Positions 22,822-32,495 are shown, counted from the first letter of the stretch. The stretch is 44,213 bases of DNA from an uncultured Verrucomicrobia subdivision 3 bacterium (GCA_903911825.1 CAIWFB010000336.1:1-44213); one strand, 5' to 3'. Program-made: numbers and translations. The notes: generated by a model from the sequence alone, not told the origin.

Positions 22822-25008
22822 ATGAACAACCGATTCCTCAGTTTGCTTGGGGGGCTTTTGGTGCTGGTAACAGCGCGTCATCTTGTGGCTGGTCCTCTGG
22901 ATGAATGGTCGCTACGTTTTCCTTATCCTACCGCGCAGACTTTGATTGCCGTGACCTACGGCGGTGGACAATTCGTGGCCGTGGGCGCAAGCGGCACCAT
23001 CATCAGTTCGCCGGACGGATATAATTGGACGAATCGAACTTCGGGTGTGTGGAATACACTTCGGGGCGTGGCTTATGCAGATGGTGAATATGCAGCCATT
23101 GGGGATGGTGGAATAATTTTAGTGTCTACCAACCTTGCTTCGTGGACACAAATCTCCCCGTTAACAAACACTACCTTTCATGGCATCGTGGGCAACTCGG
23201 GTTGGCAACAATACAACCTGCCTCAGTTCTTAGCCGTAGGAGACGGCGGCAACGTGATGTTTTGTCGGAGCAATTTTGTTTGGACGAACGCAGCATCCGG
23301 AAATCCGAACAATCTTTACGGCGCCACACTAACTTCCAACGTCTTCCCCTTCGGCAATGGCCCTGTTTATCTCATCGTCGGTGATAACGGAACCGTGCTG
23401 AGGTATTCAGGAACATTCCAGCAGATTTCGACCAATACTTTAAAAACGGCAAACAACCTTTACTCTATTGCCAGTGCAGGTGGCAGTTTCATCGCTATCG
23501 GCGGAGATCTGACAGTAAATCCGCAAACCGTGCTTTCAAAGATGACGAATCAAATGCTTTACACACAAAACGGAGGCACCTCTTGGAAAAAGCAAATTTG
23601 GATCTTTGGCGGAAGCGACTATTACCCCAACACCAATCTTTGGCAACTGAGTGAAGAATTTATCCTCACCAGCATGACCTACGGCACCAATGGCTTCGTT
23701 GGTGTGGGCTACACCGGTAACAGTTTAGAATATCATCCCGGCGTCATTATGACTTCTGCCATGGGGACAAACTGGATTGAAATGCCTTCGACCACTTCGC
23801 TCAACGGCCTTTCCGGCGTGGCTTACGGCAACGGTCTTTATGTAGCGGTTGGTGACTATGGCGAAATTGTCGTCTCCACGAACGCCGTGGATTGGACCGA
23901 ACTGAACGCGCCTCATCGGAATGCCATCATCGCGATGGCGGCCAACACCAACAATCTGTGCATCGCACTCTCGCTGAACGCTTGGTATAATTGGGGCTTT
24001 CCCAATTTCAGAGTGCTGGTTTCCACCAACGGCAGCAACTGGAAGTCGGCTCGCACTAGATTTGAATTGCCCGTGATCACGGATTTGACCTGCGACGGTA
24101 ATCGTTTTGTCGGTGTCAGCGGGGCGACGATTTACACCACCATCGACGGCTATGACTGGCAGACAGTCAGCGGCTTCACTAATGCTTTGAATGGCGTCCG
24201 TTATCTCAATGGTCAGTTCTTTGCCGTAGGTGACAATGGAGCGATTTACAAATCCGCCGATGGAACGAATTGGAGCAATCAAACCATCACCACCACGGGC
24301 GCATTTGATGGCGTTGCCTACGGCAATGGTTTTTATCTTACCGCCGGAACTATCGCAGCGACTTCTCCTGACGGCAGCAACTGGACGCTTTGCTCGTCCA
24401 ATCCGCCTACCCGTGTATCTCGCATGACTTTTGGCCTTGGAATATTTGTGGCCTCGGGATATTGCCAACCTATTGGATATCTGATGCAAACGGGACCAAT
24501 TTTGAACACCACAGATGGAGTTAATTGGCAACAACAAGAGTTTGGCTTCGGCATCGGAAATGTTGTTTATGTTGGCGGAACTTTTGTGGCTAGTTTGAAC
24601 GGACAATCGCTGTCCATAAATTCTACCGACGGAATCAATTGGGGATATAACGGCTTCTCAACTTCATTTAACTATCTCTCACAATACTATTCCAGACAAG
24701 CATCCGGCTGCGCCTCGGCGGTGTGCGCCTATTATGGAACCTTTCTAGTGGGTGGCGGAGAAGGCATGATGATTCAATCCCAGAGCATTCTGGAACCGGC
24801 GGTTTTCACCAGCGCACAAGCAAATGCGGGCAGTTTCAATTTGGCTTACAATCAGCAGATTGATTTACCCTACCGCATCCAAGCCTCCAGCAATCTGATT
24901 TCATGGGAAACGGTTTTTAGCGGCATGGGCAGCGGACAACCCACCAATCTTAATTTTCCAGCATCCGTAAATTATCCGTCACGTTTCTTTCGGATCGTTT
25001 CGCCTTAG
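22822..25008 (+). CDS. secreted propeller-like repeat protein with PSRFFR C-terminus
   Basis: 728 aa from ATG 22822, where a signal peptide begins (FLSLLGGLLVLVTARHLVAG); the ATG at 22765 would bury it. Repeats of the form GVAYGNGxYVAVGDxGxIxxS followed by W-T recur along the chain, the first two at about 42-70 and 80-110, suggesting a beta-propeller like BNR or YCF48-type proteins. The C-terminus (PYRIQASSNLISWETV ... YPSRFFRIVSP) is the same module as in the exoprotein ending at 8904. No catalytic site is seen; export and a binding role are inferred. Its stop overlaps the convergent GNAT gene by 4 bp. Confidence 0.8.
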   Translation: MNNRFLSLLGGLLVLVTARHLVAGPLDEWSLRFPYPTAQTLIAVTYGGGQFVAVGASGTIISSPDGYNWTNRTSGVWNTLRGVAYADGEYAAIGDGGIILVSTNLASWTQISPLTNTTFHGIVGNSGWQQYNLPQFLAVGDGGNVMFCRSNFVWTNAASGNPNNLYGATLTSNVFPFGNGPVYLIVGDNGTVLRYSGTFQQISTNTLKTANNLYSIASAGGSFIAIGGDLTVNPQTVLSKMTNQMLYTQNGGTSWKKQIWIFGGSDYYPNTNLWQLSEEFILTSMTYGTNGFVGVGYTGNSLEYHPGVIMTSAMGTNWIEMPSTTSLNGLSGVAYGNGLYVAVGDYGEIVVSTNAVDWTELNAPHRNAIIAMAANTNNLCIALSLNAWYNWGFPNFRVLVSTNGSNWKSARTRFELPVITDLTCDGNRFVGVSGATIYTTIDGYDWQTVSGFTNALNGVRYLNGQFFAVGDNGAIYKSADGTNWSNQTITTTGAFDGVAYGNGFYLTAGTIAATSPDGSNWTLCSSNPPTRVSRMTFGLGIFVASGYCQPIGYLMQTGPILNTTDGVNWQQQEFGFGIGNVVYVGGTFVASLNGQSLSINSTDGINWGYNGFSTSFNYLSQYYSRQASGCASAVCAYYGTFLVGGGEGMMIQSQSILEPAVFTSAQANAGSFNLAYNQQIDLPYRIQASSNLISWETVFSGMGSGQPTNLNFPASVNYPSRFFRIVSP

Positions 25009-25538
25009 TTTTCGTTTGTAGCGAGCTCCTTCGCCATGAGGAAATCATCCATCACAAAGCCGTGGCCGAAATCGGTAATGACGGACGCGGCCACTTGAAA
25101 GCCGTTGCGTTGATAGGCAGTAATGGCTTTGACGTTGCGCTTATTTACCGCGAGCACCAAGCGCCGAGCGCCGAGGCGGCGACATTCGCTTTCGCAGTAT
25201 TGCAACAATCGGCTACCGAACCCTTGGCTGTGGAATTCCGGTAGGAGATAACATTTGTGCAGTTTCATCACGCCGAGTTCCGGCTGCGGGCCAAAGGACG
25301 CGAAGCCCACAAACCGTTCCGCCACGAGCAGGCGCACAAAAAGGATGCCTTGGGTGCGCAGCTGTTCGCGCAAGGTGTCGAGCGCATACATCTGGCTGAG
25401 CATGTATTCGATCTGTTCGCGGGAGATGATGCCGGGATAATGTTGACGCCAGATGTCGCCCGCGAGGGCCGCGAGCGCGGGCAGATCTGCTTCCGTCGCG
25501 GGCAGAATCTCAACGTAGCGCGGCGCAGGGGGAGCCAT
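25005..25538 (-). CDS. GNAT-family N-acetyltransferase
   Basis: A 177-aa single-domain acetyltransferase. The acetyl-CoA pyrophosphate-binding motif appears as Q105-G-F-G-S-R110 after KLHKCYLLPEF, followed by ARRLVLAVNKRNVKAITAYQ (motif B) with the usual N..A..Y..GF pattern. It transfers acetyl from acetyl-CoA to an amine; the substrate is unknown. It starts 6 bp after the kinase gene stop and may be cotranscribed with it. Confidence 0.9.
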   Translation of the reverse strand: MAPPAPRYVEILPATEADLPALAALAGDIWRQHYPGIISREQIEYMLSQMYALDTLREQLRTQGILFVRLLVAERFVGFASFGPQPELGVMKLHKCYLLPEFHSQGFGSRLLQYCESECRRLGARRLVLAVNKRNVKAITAYQRNGFQVAASVITDFGHGFVMDDFLMAKELATNEN

Positions 25539-25544
25539 AAGCGA

Positions 25545-27749
25545 TCATTCTCGGCGCGAGCCGAGGTCAATGCGCACGGTGGCCAGCGGGGTGGAGGTGT
25601 CGGGCGCGCCCGTCGGCGGGAGAGCCGGCTGTTGTTCGTAAGCTTCCCACCACGCACAGCGGGCGGTGACGGGCCAGTTCGCGGCGGCGGTGCACGCGGC
25701 GAGGCGCAGCCGCAAATCAGTCGCGCTGGCGGGGCGATCAGCCGGAGCTTTGGCGAGGCATTGCAGGAGGAGTTGTTCCAGTTCCGCGCTCACCGGCGAG
25801 CCGAGGCGCGCACTCGGCGGGATGGGCGCGGCGTTCAATTGTTTCTCGTGGATCTCGGCCACGCTGTCGGCGTCAAAGATGTATTGGCCCGTGAGCAGAT
25901 AATAACCGAGGGCGCCCAGCGAATAGAGATCGCTGCGCGGGTCCACGGGCGCGGCCCCGTGAATGGCTTCGGGCGGCGTGAACCACGGCGTGCCTTCGAT
26001 GACGTGACGGCTGGCTTCCACTTCAGGCGAGTTCACTTCCGCGCGATATTCCTGCACGAGCCCGAAGTCCAAGACTTTCACGCAATCGGCCACCCCGCCG
26101 CGTCGGCAGAGAAAGATATTTCCCGGTTTGATGTCGCGATGGATCAGCCCGACGTGATGCGCTTCGGCGAGCGAATCGCAAATCTGCGTGATAATGTGAA
26201 TGACGCGGCCTTCGCCTTGCGGGCCAAACCGCGCGATGAGATCGTGCAGATTCAGGCCGGGGAGATATTCCATGGCGTAATAGAAAATGCCGTCGGGCGT
26301 GTGACCGTAATCGTAAACCTGAATCGTGTTGGGATGCGTGAGCTGGCAGGTAAGGCAGACTTCGCGTTCGAAGCGCGCAATCGCCGCCGGGTCGGCGCGG
26401 TCGGGCAGGAGTAATTTCACCGCCGTGTCACGCCGCAGCAACGCGTGCCGCGCGCGATACACGACGCCCATACCGCCTTCGCCAATCTTTTCTTCGAGCG
26501 TGTATTGGCCGAGTTGTTTCAATTTCAATTCCGCCTCGCTCAAGCGCCGCCGCCACGTGAGGTTGGTGAGAACAAACATGGCCGTGGCGCACAGTAACAG
26601 AAACAACACGAGCACCACGAAGATCCATTGCAACACACGCAGTGGGCGGTAGGCTTCCTCGGCATCAATCTGCGTGGCGACGCCGAAACCGAATTGCGGT
26701 AGCCAGCACGCCGCGCCCACGATGGGCACCCCGCGATAATCGCGCGCGGGCACAACCTCCACGGCGTCTTCACCATCCACGGCGCGGGCGACCAATTGCA
26801 TCAACGGGCGCGTGGCGGCATCGGCATTCGTCGGCGACATTCCGTGCGTCAAATCCACGCCGGGATCATGTAAGCGCAAGTTGAGCGCGGAACTGGTATT
26901 CGTGGCGTCAAGCAAACCGAGTTGGCGCAACTGCACATCGAAACGGCTATGCGAAATCAGCAGCCCCGTCTGGTCGAATGCATAGGTCTCGCCGGAATTA
27001 CCGGAGCGCGCCACGGAGAGGATGCGGGAGAATTCATTGTCCGGATTGATGATCAAGGCGAGCGCACCGACCACGGCTTTAGCGTCGTCCCGCACCGGCG
27101 CGGCGACCTGCATCAACGTGACATCACCGCGCCGCGGACGGCCCAGCCCCTGCGGCGGTGGACGATTGACCCGGCGCAAATCATTCGTGCGAAACCCGCC
27201 GGGCGGAGGGCGTCCGCCGCGCCGCTGAATGAGCAGCTCCGGCTTGAAGGGCGTAATGATGACGGGTTCACCCGACGCGAAGAGTTCCGCGAATTTATTG
27301 GTGTGCGCGTCCGAGAGTTCAAGGTTGCCGAATGATTGCGCGCGCAAGGAATTCGCGACGATCATGAAATTGGTGTTCACCAATTGCGCGACTTCATAGC
27401 CGAGTTGCGCGAGGCGCGGTTTGAAATCGGTGACGAATTCTTCCAGTTGCGGCGCGGGGGAGGAACGAAATTCTCGCCGCACGGGCGGCGGCATCTGGAA
27501 AATTTTGTTGGCGCGCGCGCGCAGCACCGGATCTTCCGCGAGCGACGTGGCGAGGCGCGTTTGATTCGTCGTCCAAATACCCAACGCGGTGACGTTGGCG
27601 TTCAGCGTGGCGGTCAACTGCGCGGTCAATTGACCTTCGATGGTCTGGCGCAACTGGCCATTACCCCACCAACCCAGCAGTGCCACCAGACCAGCGATAG
27701 CCAGCGGCAGAATCCAGAGCGGCAGTTTGAAACGTCCGAGCATGTTCAC
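25545..27749 (-). CDS. membrane serine/threonine protein kinase with N-terminal sensor
   Basis: 734 aa. A transmembrane helix at about 9-27 and another at about 372-397 enclose a large extracytoplasmic region whose composition resembles a Cache-type sensor (SGETYAFDQTGLLISHSRF, GVPIVGAACWLPQFGFGVAT). The cytoplasmic kinase domain runs from about 412: glycine loop GEGGMGVVY, catalytic lysine K445 in AVKLL, HRD with D539 in HRDIKPGN, and D561-F-G. A GTPWFTPPEA activation segment follows. The kinase end carries a short non-domain tail. It would phosphorylate Ser/Thr in response to an external ligand. Domain order (sensor before kinase) is the reverse of PknB-type kinases. Confidence 0.9.
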   Translation of the reverse strand: MNMLGRFKLPLWILPLAIAGLVALLGWWGNGQLRQTIEGQLTAQLTATLNANVTALGIWTTNQTRLATSLAEDPVLRARANKIFQMPPPVRREFRSSPAPQLEEFVTDFKPRLAQLGYEVAQLVNTNFMIVANSLRAQSFGNLELSDAHTNKFAELFASGEPVIITPFKPELLIQRRGGRPPPGGFRTNDLRRVNRPPPQGLGRPRRGDVTLMQVAAPVRDDAKAVVGALALIINPDNEFSRILSVARSGNSGETYAFDQTGLLISHSRFDVQLRQLGLLDATNTSSALNLRLHDPGVDLTHGMSPTNADAATRPLMQLVARAVDGEDAVEVVPARDYRGVPIVGAACWLPQFGFGVATQIDAEEAYRPLRVLQWIFVVLVLFLLLCATAMFVLTNLTWRRRLSEAELKLKQLGQYTLEEKIGEGGMGVVYRARHALLRRDTAVKLLLPDRADPAAIARFEREVCLTCQLTHPNTIQVYDYGHTPDGIFYYAMEYLPGLNLHDLIARFGPQGEGRVIHIITQICDSLAEAHHVGLIHRDIKPGNIFLCRRGGVADCVKVLDFGLVQEYRAEVNSPEVEASRHVIEGTPWFTPPEAIHGAAPVDPRSDLYSLGALGYYLLTGQYIFDADSVAEIHEKQLNAAPIPPSARLGSPVSAELEQLLLQCLAKAPADRPASATDLRLRLAACTAAANWPVTARCAWWEAYEQQPALPPTGAPDTSTPLATVRIDLGSRRE

Positions 27750-27800
27750 GGCAGAGACGTTAGCAAAGCGGCCGGGGTTTCAACGATGAAATCTCGCCAA

Positions 27801-27835
27801 GAAACAAAATGGCAGGGCAGCCGCGCTGCCCTGCC
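27801..27835 (-). terminator. intrinsic terminator after the Gfo/Idh gene
   Basis: A perfect 10-bp stem (GGCAGGGCAG 27811-27820, CTGCCCTGCC 27826-27835) with a CCGCG loop lies 19 bp past the stop at 27854. On the minus strand it is followed by ATTTTGTTTC. Confidence 0.75.
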
Positions 27836-27853
27836 CTGCCCAAGGATAAAAAT

Positions 27854-29179
27854 TTACGCCAACTTCCAGGGCGCACGATATTCGCGGGTCAGCCAACTAG
27901 CATCGCCGGTGCCGTCCACAAAAACTTCTTTGGCCGGATTCCATTTCAAGCCCTTGCCGCTGAAGTAAACCATATTTGCCAGATTGCAAACAGTGGCGGA
28001 ACGTTGGCCGGTTTCCACATCGCAACACGGCGTGGTGCGAGCGCGGATGCTCTTCACCCAATCGGTGATGTGGTTGGTGCTGCGATACAGACGCACCGCG
28101 TCTTTGGGCAATAATTCTTTCAGCAACGGCGAGTAATCATCCATCACGTCGGACTTTTTCTCGCCACCCAGCCAGAGTTCAAACTTGCCGCGATTGACGT
28201 AGAGTTTTCCTTTATCGCCGTAGAACGTGATGCCGTTGCCCGCTTGATGCGTGACTTCCGTGCCATTCGCATAACGCCAGCGCACGCCGGATTGCGCGTG
28301 CGGATCAGCCACAGGAAAATATTCCAACGGCCCGCTCGTGTCGTAGCCGAACGCCCATTGCACGATGTCAAAATGATGAGCGCCCCAATCGCAGACTTTG
28401 CCGCCGCCGTATTCGCGATAATGCCGCCACTGCGGATAATCCTTGGGGAAACCGCGCGGGCTTAAAATGGAATTGTAAGGCCGCAGCGGCGCCGGCCCGA
28501 GCCACAAATCCCAATCGAGTCCGGGCTCGAGCGTTTCTTCCGGCAAATCACAAAATACCGGCGGGCCAGCAACGGCAGCATCCACTTTCGCCACGGTGCC
28601 GAGCACGCCGTTGCGCACGAGTTCGCACGCAGCGCGAAATTCGCCCATTGAGCGCTGCATGGAGCCGACTTGAAAAATGCGTTTGTTCGCGCGAGCTGCT
28701 GTGACCATTGCCCGGCCCTCGATCACCGTGTGCGACATCGGCTTCTCGCAATAGACATCTTTACCCGCATTCACCGCCGCGATGGCGATCAGCGCGTGCC
28801 AGTGATCTGGCGTGGCGATGACGACGGCATCAATATCTTTGCGCGCGAGCAGTTCGCGAAAATCGTTGTAAGCGGCGCACGTTTCACCCGCCACTGACGT
28901 TTTATTTTTGGCGTAAGCAGTTTCAACTTTTTGCTTCGCCAGATTACGACGAGTGGTGTCCACATCACTCACCGCCACCACGCGCATGTCGGAACGCGGC
29001 AGGCAGGCACCGAGCAGACCGCTGCCCTGTTTACCAAGGCCGATAAAACCGACGTTCAGCTTGCTATTCGGTGCCGTGTCCGCCGCCCAAATAGAACTGG
29101 GTAAAATAAACGGCGCCGCGCCAGCCACAGCGGCGGTCTTCAAAAATTGGCGACGATTTAAGGAACGATTCGTGGTCAT
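27854..29179 (-). CDS. Tat-exported Gfo/Idh/MocA-family oxidoreductase
   Basis: 441 aa from ATG 29179 (a TTG at 29188 is in frame but unnecessary). R9-R10 in NRRQFLKTAAVAGAAPF is a twin-arginine signal. The Rossmann motif GFIGLGKQGSG (about 44-54) binds NAD(P), and E145-K146-P147 in YCEKPMSH is the family's conserved substrate/cofactor lysine. DWGAHHFDIVQWAFG and the C-terminal GRGKFELWLGG-type region fit the many secreted family members of Planctomycetes and Verrucomicrobia. It probably oxidises or epimerises sugars or cyclitols outside the cytoplasm; the substrate is unknown. It carries its own terminator. Confidence 0.9.
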   Translation of the reverse strand: MTTNRSLNRRQFLKTAAVAGAAPFILPSSIWAADTAPNSKLNVGFIGLGKQGSGLLGACLPRSDMRVVAVSDVDTTRRNLAKQKVETAYAKNKTSVAGETCAAYNDFRELLARKDIDAVVIATPDHWHALIAIAAVNAGKDVYCEKPMSHTVIEGRAMVTAARANKRIFQVGSMQRSMGEFRAACELVRNGVLGTVAKVDAAVAGPPVFCDLPEETLEPGLDWDLWLGPAPLRPYNSILSPRGFPKDYPQWRHYREYGGGKVCDWGAHHFDIVQWAFGYDTSGPLEYFPVADPHAQSGVRWRYANGTEVTHQAGNGITFYGDKGKLYVNRGKFELWLGGEKKSDVMDDYSPLLKELLPKDAVRLYRSTNHITDWVKSIRARTTPCCDVETGQRSATVCNLANMVYFSGKGLKWNPAKEVFVDGTGDASWLTREYRAPWKLA

Positions 29180-29242
29180 AATAATCAACTACTGCCAACA
29201 GACGCCCCAATAGAACGCGCCGTTACGGTTTTTTGATACTCG

Positions 29243-30577
29243 TCAAAGCCCCAGCTTTTTGAACCGGTTGTTCACTTCTTTGAAATGGAAATCCAGCGAA
29301 CAGAGCGCTTCGAGTTCGCCTTTCTTGAACAGCTTCGCCACGTCGGCATCTAGTTTGAGTTGCTCGACAAAGTCCGCGTCGTCGCGGCCAGCGTGTTTGA
29401 CTTCCCACGTTTTCATCGCGGCGTCCTGACAGATCTTGTAGGCGGCTTCGCGCGTCAGACCTTTCTTGATGAGCGCGAGCAGAATCGTCTGGCTGTTCCA
29501 CATGCCGAGCGAGAGGCCGAGATTCTTCTTCATGTTCGCCGGATAAACGACGATGCCATCCATCAAACGCGTGAGCAGGCCAAACATGTAATCGAGCAGC
29601 GTGCAGGAATCGGGGAAAATAATCCGCTCGACACTCGAATGCGAAATATCGCGTTCGTGCCAGAGCGCGACGTTTTCGAGTGATGCCATCGCATTGCCGC
29701 GCAGCACACGCGCGAGACCAGTGAGGCGTTCCCACGTGATGGGGTTGCGCTTGTGAGGCATGGCGCTGGAACCTTTTTGACCTTTGGTGAAAGGCTCTTC
29801 CGCTTCCAAAACTTCCGTGCGTTGCAGATGGCGGAACTCCACCGCCCAACGTTCGATGCTGGCGCCGACGAGTGCCATCGCGAGCTGAAATTCGGCGTGA
29901 ATGTCGCGCTGCACCACTTGCGTGGCGATGGGCGCGGGTTTGATGCCGAGTGCTTTGCAAACGTAAGACTCGACGCGCGGCGAGAGATGCGCGCTGGTGC
30001 CGACCGCACCGGAAATTTTCCCGACGGCCACCACGGTGCGCACGGTGATCAAGCGGCGCAAGGCACGAGTGAATTCATCGTGCATCAGCGCCATCTTCAG
30101 ACCGAAAGTGGTGGGCTCGCCGTGGATGCCGTGACTGCGCCCCATGCACGGCGTGAACTTATGCTCCTGCGCGCGGCGGGCGATGACGGGTAACAGTTTC
30201 TTGACGTCGGCGATCAAAATATCCGCGCTCTGCATCATCTGCACGGCGTAGCAAGTGTCGCCCACGTCGCTGCTGGTGAGGCCGAAATGGAACCAGCGGC
30301 TGGCGTTGTCATTGATGGATTCGGCAACCGCAGTGGTGAAACCGATGACATCGTGATTGAGCACCTTTTCCAACTCCCGCTGGCGGGCGACGAGGCCAGG
30401 CAGATCCGCAAACCATTTGTCACAGCCAGCTTTGATTTTTTTGTAATCAGCGGCCGGCACCACCTTCTCTTTAACCAAAGCATCGCTGGCGAGCAGTTCA
30501 ATCTGCAGCCAGATCTTGAGTTTATTTTCGTCCGTCCAAATCGCCCGCATTTCGGGGCGGGAATAGCGCGTAATCAT
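29243..30577 (-). CDS. purB: adenylosuccinate lyase
   Basis: A 444-aa fumarase/aspartase-superfamily enzyme. Key segments are TSSD (101-104), RSHG with H149 as likely general acid, and the signature G269-SSAMPHKRNP-279, whose mobile loop carries the catalytic serine. PurB splits SAICAR and adenylosuccinate to fumarate plus AICAR or AMP in purine synthesis. Length and N-terminus (MITRYSRPEMRAIW) are normal for the bacterial short form. It is 77 bp from the EamA transporter gene, with a hairpin between them, and is separate from purE in the same window. Confidence 0.97.
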   Translation of the reverse strand: MITRYSRPEMRAIWTDENKLKIWLQIELLASDALVKEKVVPAADYKKIKAGCDKWFADLPGLVARQRELEKVLNHDVIGFTTAVAESINDNASRWFHFGLTSSDVGDTCYAVQMMQSADILIADVKKLLPVIARRAQEHKFTPCMGRSHGIHGEPTTFGLKMALMHDEFTRALRRLITVRTVVAVGKISGAVGTSAHLSPRVESYVCKALGIKPAPIATQVVQRDIHAEFQLAMALVGASIERWAVEFRHLQRTEVLEAEEPFTKGQKGSSAMPHKRNPITWERLTGLARVLRGNAMASLENVALWHERDISHSSVERIIFPDSCTLLDYMFGLLTRLMDGIVVYPANMKKNLGLSLGMWNSQTILLALIKKGLTREAAYKICQDAAMKTWEVKHAGRDDADFVEQLKLDADVAKLFKKGELEALCSLDFHFKEVNNRFKKLGL

Positions 30578-30617
30578 GGCTGTAGAATAATAAAGTCGTT
30601 GAATCGTTGAAATGTTA

Positions 30618-30639
30618 AATCGTCAGCCCGATGACGATT
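30618..30639. other. hairpin AATCGTCA-N6-TGACGATT between the transporter gene and purB
   Basis: A perfect 8-bp inverted repeat with loop GCCCGA, embedded in ATCGTT/ATCGTC-like words. It shares arms with the hairpin at 5825-5844. There is no T-run on the minus strand, so it is more likely a small dispersed element or a purB leader structure than a terminator. Confidence 0.4.
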
Positions 30640-30654
30640 CGACGATCTAACGGT

Positions 30655-31626
30655 TCACGCCTGGACCGGTCTGGGCTCCAACCAGCGTGATTGCAACAAC
30701 AGATTCGCCGCGGTCACCAAAGCGCCGCCGATGAGCAGGCGCGAAGTAAGTTGTTCGTTCGGATAATTGATGTTCGCCCAAATCGAAAACCACGCGGGTA
30801 AAAATAGCGCCAGCACGCTCGCGCAGACTGGCTCGATGCAATAGATCAACCCAGCTTCCGTCGCCGAAACCTGTCGTTGCCAGCGGTTCATGATGAGATA
30901 CCCGGCCAGAGTGCAGACGATGATCAGGGACGCCATAAAACCGCAGGCGGCCGGCGAGGCGTAAGCGTGCAGGCACGCGGCGGCATTGGGCGCAGTGGCC
31001 CAGAGCAGTGGCGCACTGAACAGCGCCATCGCCAGAAACATGACGACGGAAAATTGCACGGGACGATTAGCTGAATAACGCGGATGTTCCAACGTGAGAA
31101 TTTGCGCGGTGAAGAACAGCGAGGCGATGACCGTCTCCAATTCGCCGCGCCCCAATTTCAGCGCGTGCGGTTTCAAATCCGCCAACACCGCCACGCCAAC
31201 CAACACGAGCAATACGCTCAAAACAATTTTCAACTTCGGCCAACGCCGCGTCGTCAGCACCACCCAGATGGGAATGAAGACGGTGTAACCTTGCGTGAGA
31301 AAAGCCGAAGTCGAGGCCGCCGTGTAGGCGAGACCATCCATCTGAAACAAAATTCCGCCGCCACCGAACAGCGCCAGAATAATCCCTTGCTCCACTTCAC
31401 GCGCAGAAAATTTTCCACCCGCGCGAAACAATAGCGGCAACATCAGCAGACCCGCCAGACCAAAGCGGATCATCACGCCCAGCGCAGTGAAAAACCAACT
31501 GCTCGCATCCGGCAACAGCTTTTGCTGTTCCAGCGCGAGAGCTTTCATCACGGGGAAACTTAACGCCCAGCACGGCGTCGCCAAAATGAGCATCCCGATG
31601 GCGCGGGAACGGCGGGAGTCGTTCAT
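30655..31626 (-). CDS. EamA/DMT-family transporter
   Basis: A 323-aa protein with about ten transmembrane helices in two EamA repeats; the first begins AIGMLILATPCWALSFPVM and the second near ETVIASLFFTAQILTLEH. The PxW...F pattern at the first helix and GLIYCIEPVCASVLALFLPA near the end are typical of metabolite exporters of this family. The substrate is unknown. Its start overlaps the rhomboid stop by 4 bp (ATGA), indicating translational coupling. Confidence 0.88.
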   Translation of the reverse strand: MNDSRRSRAIGMLILATPCWALSFPVMKALALEQQKLLPDASSWFFTALGVMIRFGLAGLLMLPLLFRAGGKFSAREVEQGIILALFGGGGILFQMDGLAYTAASTSAFLTQGYTVFIPIWVVLTTRRWPKLKIVLSVLLVLVGVAVLADLKPHALKLGRGELETVIASLFFTAQILTLEHPRYSANRPVQFSVVMFLAMALFSAPLLWATAPNAAACLHAYASPAACGFMASLIIVCTLAGYLIMNRWQRQVSATEAGLIYCIEPVCASVLALFLPAWFSIWANINYPNEQLTSRLLIGGALVTAANLLLQSRWLEPRPVQA

Positions 31627-32495
31627 GGACGGCCGATTTTTTTGCGGGCGGCTTCGAGAATTTCGCGTTCGCGCTTGGTCAGGCTATTGAGGCCGTGGGC
31701 GGAAATCTTTTCCAGAATTGGATCCACTTGATTTTGCAAGAAACTGGCCGCGTCTTCCTCTTCGGGTTCAGCCACAGCTTTGCGAGCTTCCTTTTTCTCA
31801 AACACGCGCAAGGTGCCTTCCGGGGCCGACCATTCGCGCTGCATGATTTTTTTGACGAAGAACCAGCCCATCGCCATACCGCCGAGGTGCGCGGCGTTGG
31901 CCATGTTATCAATCGGGAAAACGATGCCTGCCACCGCGAGCACGGCGGAGAAGATGAGTAGTTTTTGCGCCGTCATCGTCACGGGAATGATATACATGAC
32001 GAGCATGGTGAATTCCCGATTCGGAAACATTGCCGCATAAGCCGCCACCAGACCAAACGCGCCCGCCGAGGCGCCGACTACCCAACCGCCAAACAGGTGC
32101 GGCCAGACCAGCGCCACGGAAATCTGAAAAACGCCACCCACCACGCCGCTGGTCAATAGCAGTGTGAGAAAACGGCGAACCCCGAGCAGTTGCTCCAATT
32201 CACGACCAAAGGTGTAGATGGCCCAGCCGTTGAAAATCAGGTGCAACACACCGGCGTGCATGAATTGATACGTCACAAACTGCCAGACGTAGCCGTGGAA
32301 AATCCCGTTCTTGCTCAACGCCAGATATTCGTAGAAAAACCGGTTGGCCGCCGGAAAGTAGCGACCGCAGACCAATTCAGCGATGAAGACCGCGGCATAC
32401 GTCACCAGGAGAATCATGGTGGCAGACCAACGAAACCGGCGCGAATACGAGTCTTCATATTCCGGTTGGCGCATATAGTCGCGATCTTCAAGCAT
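31623..32495 (-). CDS. rhomboid-family intramembrane serine protease
   Basis: 290 aa with about six transmembrane helices. The catalytic dyad is S143 in G141-A-S-A-G145 and H203 in ANAAHLGGM; H85 and N89 in HLIFNGWAI form the oxyanion side. The cytoplasmic C-terminus after about 215 ends with DPILEKISAHGLNSLTKRER, a helical tail common on PVC and Bacteroidetes rhomboids (DUF6576-like). It cleaves membrane proteins within the bilayer; targets are unknown. It is 30 bp after the methyltransferase gene and coupled to the EamA gene. Confidence 0.93.
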   Translation of the reverse strand: MLEDRDYMRQPEYEDSYSRRFRWSATMILLVTYAAVFIAELVCGRYFPAANRFFYEYLALSKNGIFHGYVWQFVTYQFMHAGVLHLIFNGWAIYTFGRELEQLLGVRRFLTLLLTSGVVGGVFQISVALVWPHLFGGWVVGASAGAFGLVAAYAAMFPNREFTMLVMYIIPVTMTAQKLLIFSAVLAVAGIVFPIDNMANAAHLGGMAMGWFFVKKIMQREWSAPEGTLRVFEKKEARKAVAEPEEEDAASFLQNQVDPILEKISAHGLNSLTKREREILEAARKKIGRP

